Source: Nitrospira_E sp052156535
GTDB taxonomy: Bacteria; Nitrospirota; Nitrospiria; Nitrospirales; UBA8639
Assembly (NCBI RefSeq): GCF_052156535.1
Contig: NZ_JBQKUP010000030.1
Coordinates: 1 to 64,000, forward strand
DNA: 64,000 nucleotides
Direction: 5' to 3'
A model generated the notes under the pieces. The model did no database searches and was not told the origin of the DNA. It saw nothing but the letters and a program-made list of their open reading frames with translations. Both the position numbers and the translations under genes were made by a program. Below, one piece after another: positions 61,709 to 64,000 of the stretch (position 1 is its first letter; every line of letters begins with the position of its first letter).

Positions 61709-62452
61709 ATGTTTGAATGGCTGACAAGTCCTGAAGCATGGATCGCATTAGGCACGTTAACCGCGTTAGAAATTGTCCTGGGGATTGATAACATTATCTT
61801 CATCTCTATCCTTGTCGGACGTCTTCCCGAGAGTCAGCGGGTGTTTGCCAGAAGAGCAGGGCTTGGTCTCGCCATGGTGGCACGCCTGGGGTTGCTGTTT
61901 TCGATTTCATGGGTCATGGGGTTAACCGAACCCTTGGTGACGGTGCTCACTCACGCGATTTCAGGGCGCGATATTATTCTGGTTGGCGGTGGATTGTTTC
62001 TCATGGCGAAAGCCACGCATGAAATTCATAACAGCCTGGAAGGGCTGGAAGAAGAGAGCAGTCACACGATTGTGGCTGCCAGTTTGGGAATGGTTCTTGT
62101 CCAGATTGCGGTTTTGGATATTGTGTTTTCACTGGATTCGGTGATCACGGCGGTCGGTCTGGTTGATCAGGTTTCTCTCATGGCGATTGCCATCATCCTG
62201 GCCGTGCTCGTGATGCTGATGGCCGCCAAAGCGATTGGAGATTTTGTGGATGAGCATCCGACCATCAAAGTTCTTGCCCTCTCATTTCTCATTCTTGTGG
62301 GTGTGACTCTGATGGTGGAGGGGTTTGAGGTGCATGTCCCGAAAGGCTATATTTATTTTGCGATGGCGTTTTCCGTTACCGTGGAAATGCTCAACATTCG
62401 CATGCGGAAAAAACGAGCACCGGTCAAACTTCACAAGACGCTTTCCGAATAG
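61709..62452 (+). CDS. TerC-family integral membrane protein
   Basis: 247 residues with seven to eight membrane helices. The family signatures are present: LEIVLGIDNIIFISIL in the first half and VLDIVFSLDSVITAVG in the second, whose Asp residues lie in the membrane. TerC/Alx/YkoY proteins are now linked to manganese export and to metal loading of exported enzymes, as well as to tellurite resistance in plasmid ter operons. No ter genes are nearby. GAGGAG is a strong ribosome site. The structured leader suggests metal control. Confidence 0.9.
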   Translation: MFEWLTSPEAWIALGTLTALEIVLGIDNIIFISILVGRLPESQRVFARRAGLGLAMVARLGLLFSISWVMGLTEPLVTVLTHAISGRDIILVGGGLFLMAKATHEIHNSLEGLEEESSHTIVAASLGMVLVQIAVLDIVFSLDSVITAVGLVDQVSLMAIAIILAVLVMLMAAKAIGDFVDEHPTIKVLALSFLILVGVTLMVEGFEVHVPKGYIYFAMAFSVTVEMLNIRMRKKRAPVKLHKTLSE

Positions 62453-62569
62453 CCGGAAACCAGCGGACGCCACAGGAAGCGGTTAAGGTCATTCGCGGAA
62501 GAGGGGAGAGGAGATGATGCGGCCACACGTCTGTGTGGGGAAGTTCCAGATAATGTGGCATAAGCTGTG

Positions 62570-63136
62570 TTAATGCGGATATTGGTGCTCGCGGCAGATT
62601 AATTGAATGTCCTGTACGCTTAACGGTTCTCGTGTCAAACCGCAGACATACCCGTTTTTCTCATGATTTTCATTGAAACGACAGGTGTGGCAGGCACCAA
62701 AGGCTTTTCGTCCATGGACCTGCTGCATTTCTCGCAGGATTGAGCGCAAAGCAGAAGTCAGTTCAGCGATTTTCATGGAGTCCGTCCTCGCCAGTGCCGG
62801 TTCCAGGCTTCTGGTGAGAAGGGCTTTTTTTACGAGATTGCTCCCTTTGGTGGTCGGCGCAAGGCGTACGATTCGTTTGTCCTCATTATCCGCCTGCTTC
62901 CGCAGGAATCCCTTCTGCTCCAAGACCTTGAGCGATTGTGAGACGGTTCCCTTCGTGAGTCCCAGATACTCCGCCACGGCTTGCGGCGTATTTGAATAGC
63001 GATTGCATTGCGTCAAATACGTCAGCGCTTCCATCTGCACGGGTTGTAATCCGTAACGCAGGCCAAACGCCCGTGCCTCCATCCGTTGCAGGTTGCACAA
63101 TCGCTCTAAGACATCATTGGCTTCTTGCGCGCTCAT
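62570..63136 (-). CDS. MarR-family regulator with a four-cysteine C-terminal tail
   Basis: 188 residues: a MarR winged helix (MEALTYLTQCNRYSNTPQAVAEYLGLTKGTVSQSLKVLEQ, RKQADNEDKRIVRLAPTTKG) followed by a tail not seen in ordinary MarR. The tail has Cys149, Cys152, Cys165 and Cys181 (C-x2-C-x12-C-x15-C), which could bind zinc or an iron-sulphur cluster and make it a redox or metal sensor. It is divergent from the CxxC thioredoxin-fold gene and globin gene, with dyads in between, so it probably controls them and itself. Confidence 0.8.
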   Translation of the reverse strand: MSAQEANDVLERLCNLQRMEARAFGLRYGLQPVQMEALTYLTQCNRYSNTPQAVAEYLGLTKGTVSQSLKVLEQKGFLRKQADNEDKRIVRLAPTTKGSNLVKKALLTRSLEPALARTDSMKIAELTSALRSILREMQQVHGRKAFGACHTCRFNENHEKNGYVCGLTREPLSVQDIQLICREHQYPH

Positions 63137-63145
63137 AGGTCAATT

Positions 63146-63218
63146 GTATCGTCTCGATACAGATTTGACAAATGCGAGTATCGCTGCTAAATTTCATTTA
63201 GTTTCGACTCAATACTAA
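63146..63218. promoter_or_regulatory. two dyads in the marR/thioredoxin-fold divergent region
   Basis: GTATCG-TCT-CGATAC (63146-63160) is a perfect 6-bp-arm dyad, and a second, imperfect 21-bp dyad begins TTAGT and ends ACTAA (63198-63218). The first lies just upstream of the MarR gene start, the second within 30 bp of the rightward gene start. Both are good MarR-type operator candidates. Confidence 0.5.
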
Positions 63219-63246
63219 TTTTCATCTTTACAGAAGGAGACAGGTT

Positions 63247-63489
63247 ATGAAGAAAGCCGTGTTTTATCATGCAGGGTGCCCGGTCTGTGTGTCAGCGGAA
63301 ACCATGGTGACTCAGGCCATTGATCGTCAGCAATACGATCTGGAAATCGTCCATTTTGCACAAACCCCCGATCGTGTGGGTGAGGCCGAGACGGCAGGGG
63401 TGAAGTCTGTTCCTGCCCTGGTGTTCGAGGGGCAGGTATTTCACGTGAATTTTGGTGCATCCATGGACGATGTGAAAGCCAGTATTTGA
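63247..63489 (+). CDS. small thioredoxin/glutaredoxin-fold protein with CPVC motif
   Basis: 80 residues in a thioredoxin-like fold: VFYHAGCPVCVSAETMV carries the CxxC (Cys11 and Cys14), and VKSVPALVFEGQVFHVNFGA holds the cis-Pro loop (SVPAL). There is no signal peptide, so it is cytoplasmic. It could reduce disulphides or deliver electrons to a partner. AAGGAG precedes the ATG. Next to the cysteine-tailed MarR regulator and the globin gene, a redox or NO-related role is plausible but not shown. Confidence 0.8.
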   Translation: MKKAVFYHAGCPVCVSAETMVTQAIDRQQYDLEIVHFAQTPDRVGEAETAGVKSVPALVFEGQVFHVNFGASMDDVKASI

Positions 63490-63576
63490 AACGAAAGACT
63501 TTATTCCCGGGAGTGAGACGGGTTGCAGGATAGCCTGGACACCGACTCCCGGTTATCAATGAAAGGAGAAAATCGT

Positions 63577-64000
63577 ATGCGTCCATGGGTGAGGAATGTG
63601 TGTCTCGGGCTCGCTCTAGGGTTGTCCATGAGTGGGACGGCCTGTTCAACGGTTGAACCCACGGCAGGAAAGGACACTGCATCGTTGTACGACCGGTTAG
63701 GGGGAAAGCCGGCTATCACGGCGGTCATCGATGAATTTGTGGGCAATGTTGCTAACGATGCCCGTATTAATAATCGCTTTGCCACTACCGATATTCCGAA
63801 ACTGAAGGGACATCTGGTGGATCAAGTCTGTGGAGCGACTGGTGGACCCTGCACCTACACGGGCAGGGACATGAAGACGACGCATGCGGGAATGCGCATT
63901 ACCAATGCCGACTTTACGGCAATGGTTGAGGACCTGGTCACTGCACTCAACACGTTCCAGGTTCCGCAAACGGAACAGAAGGAGTTACTTGGGCTGCTCG
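63577..64000 (+). CDS. lipoprotein-type group I truncated haemoglobin, 3' end missing
   Basis: Starting at the ATG at 63577 (AAAGGAG upstream), the frame runs to the window end, 141 residues so far. A lipoprotein signal ends in SGTAC, and then the trHb fold begins with SLYDRLGGKPAITAVIDEFV. The F-helix region GGPCTYTGRDMKTTHAGM has the proximal His. Group I truncated globins bind O2 or NO. An exported, lipid-anchored one is unusual, since most are cytoplasmic. It lies 87 bp after the thioredoxin-fold gene and may be co-transcribed. Confidence 0.85.
   Translation, partial: MRPWVRNVCLGLALGLSMSGTACSTVEPTAGKDTASLYDRLGGKPAITAVIDEFVGNVANDARINNRFATTDIPKLKGHLVDQVCGATGGPCTYTGRDMKTTHAGMRITNADFTAMVEDLVTALNTFQVPQTEQKELLGLL

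Noticed and set aside
61440..61709. 89-codon frame upstream of terC
   Set aside because: It runs through the paired arms of the structured leader and ends at the terC start; residue composition is not protein-like.
1..64000. CRISPR array, tRNA or rRNA genes, replication origin
   Set aside because: No regularly spaced direct repeats, no cloverleaf or CCA-type sequence, no rRNA-like segment and no DnaA-box cluster were seen by reading.

Overview
The window looks like chromosomal DNA (roughly 50-55% G+C by eye) from a Gram-negative-type bacterium: it encodes Pal/OmpA-like, BON, TPR and globin lipoproteins and a DUF481 outer-membrane protein. I infer a Nitrospirota (Nitrospira-like) or similar environmental lineage. 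That rests on the mix of gene families, on a 121-bp palindromic intergenic element at 18.26-18.38 kb of a kind I associate with Nitrospira genomes, and on frequent sigma-54/PilZ/FlgM-type signalling. The assignment is tentative; no rRNA or ribosomal-protein gene is present to settle it. I see no tRNA, rRNA or CRISPR array.

Layout. 0-0.4 kb: two decayed insertion-sequence remnants. 0.65-10.3 kb: housekeeping and envelope genes (Pal-like lipoprotein, Fur family + MerC, DAHP synthase, PilZ/YcgR-like, FlgM-like, ferredoxin-reductase-like, TPR lipoprotein, glycosyltransferase-like, J-domain protein). 10.7-13.7 kb: enoyl-CoA hydratase and a 661-aa acyl-CoA dehydrogenase on a divergent AT-rich promoter. 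14-18.1 kb: sigma-54 activator with a PilJ-type sensor, followed by a STAS-like/exported/membrane trio that has a candidate -24/-12 promoter. 18.2-24.1 kb: an accessory patch with a palindromic repeat, CBS and YbaK proteins, a broken toxin-antitoxin pair, an endonuclease III-like gene ending in an attC-like site, a frameshifted relic and a HEPN-motif protein. 24.0-25.2 kb: indoleamine 2,3-dioxygenase.

25.7-46.5 kb is a large divergent catabolic island around an AT-rich control region at 39.3-39.5 kb. Leftward (39.3 to 25.7 kb): haem-oxygenase-like di-iron protein, acyl-CoA synthetase, E1alpha/E1beta/E2 of a 2-oxoacid dehydrogenase, thiolase, 3-hydroxyacyl-CoA dehydrogenase, B12 acyl-CoA mutase (large and small subunits), MBL hydrolase, a thiolase-like protein without its nucleophile, a DUF35 partner and a short MeaB GTPase. 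Rightward (39.6 to 46.5 kb): half-size HPPD-like dioxygenase, homogentisate dioxygenase, fumarylacetoacetase-type hydrolase, a phosphoribosyltransferase, and PrpD/PrpB/PrpC of the 2-methylcitrate cycle. The mutase carries Phe85 and Gln203, the isobutyryl-CoA mutase signature rather than the methylmalonyl-CoA one. Together with the E1/E2 genes and the distant acyl-CoA dehydrogenase/hydratase pair this spells a route valine -> isobutyryl-CoA -> butyryl-CoA -> acetyl-CoA. The two loci share a near-identical 14-bp sequence (13/14) in their control regions, suggesting one regulon. Tyrosine, tryptophan and propionate branches sit beside it.

46.8-56 kb: XRE-type regulator, oxidoreductase with a partial duplicate 2.4 kb away, DUF481 outer-membrane protein, methyltransferase, SRAP/YedK protein, and a run of small exported stress-type proteins. 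56.1-61.4 kb: an SOS mutagenesis operon (LexA-like repressor, ImuB-like, DnaE2) with a perfect operator overlapping the repressor start codon. 61.6-64 kb: TerC with a structured leader, a MarR regulator with a four-cysteine tail divergent from a CxxC thioredoxin-fold protein, and a lipoprotein-type truncated haemoglobin cut by the window end.
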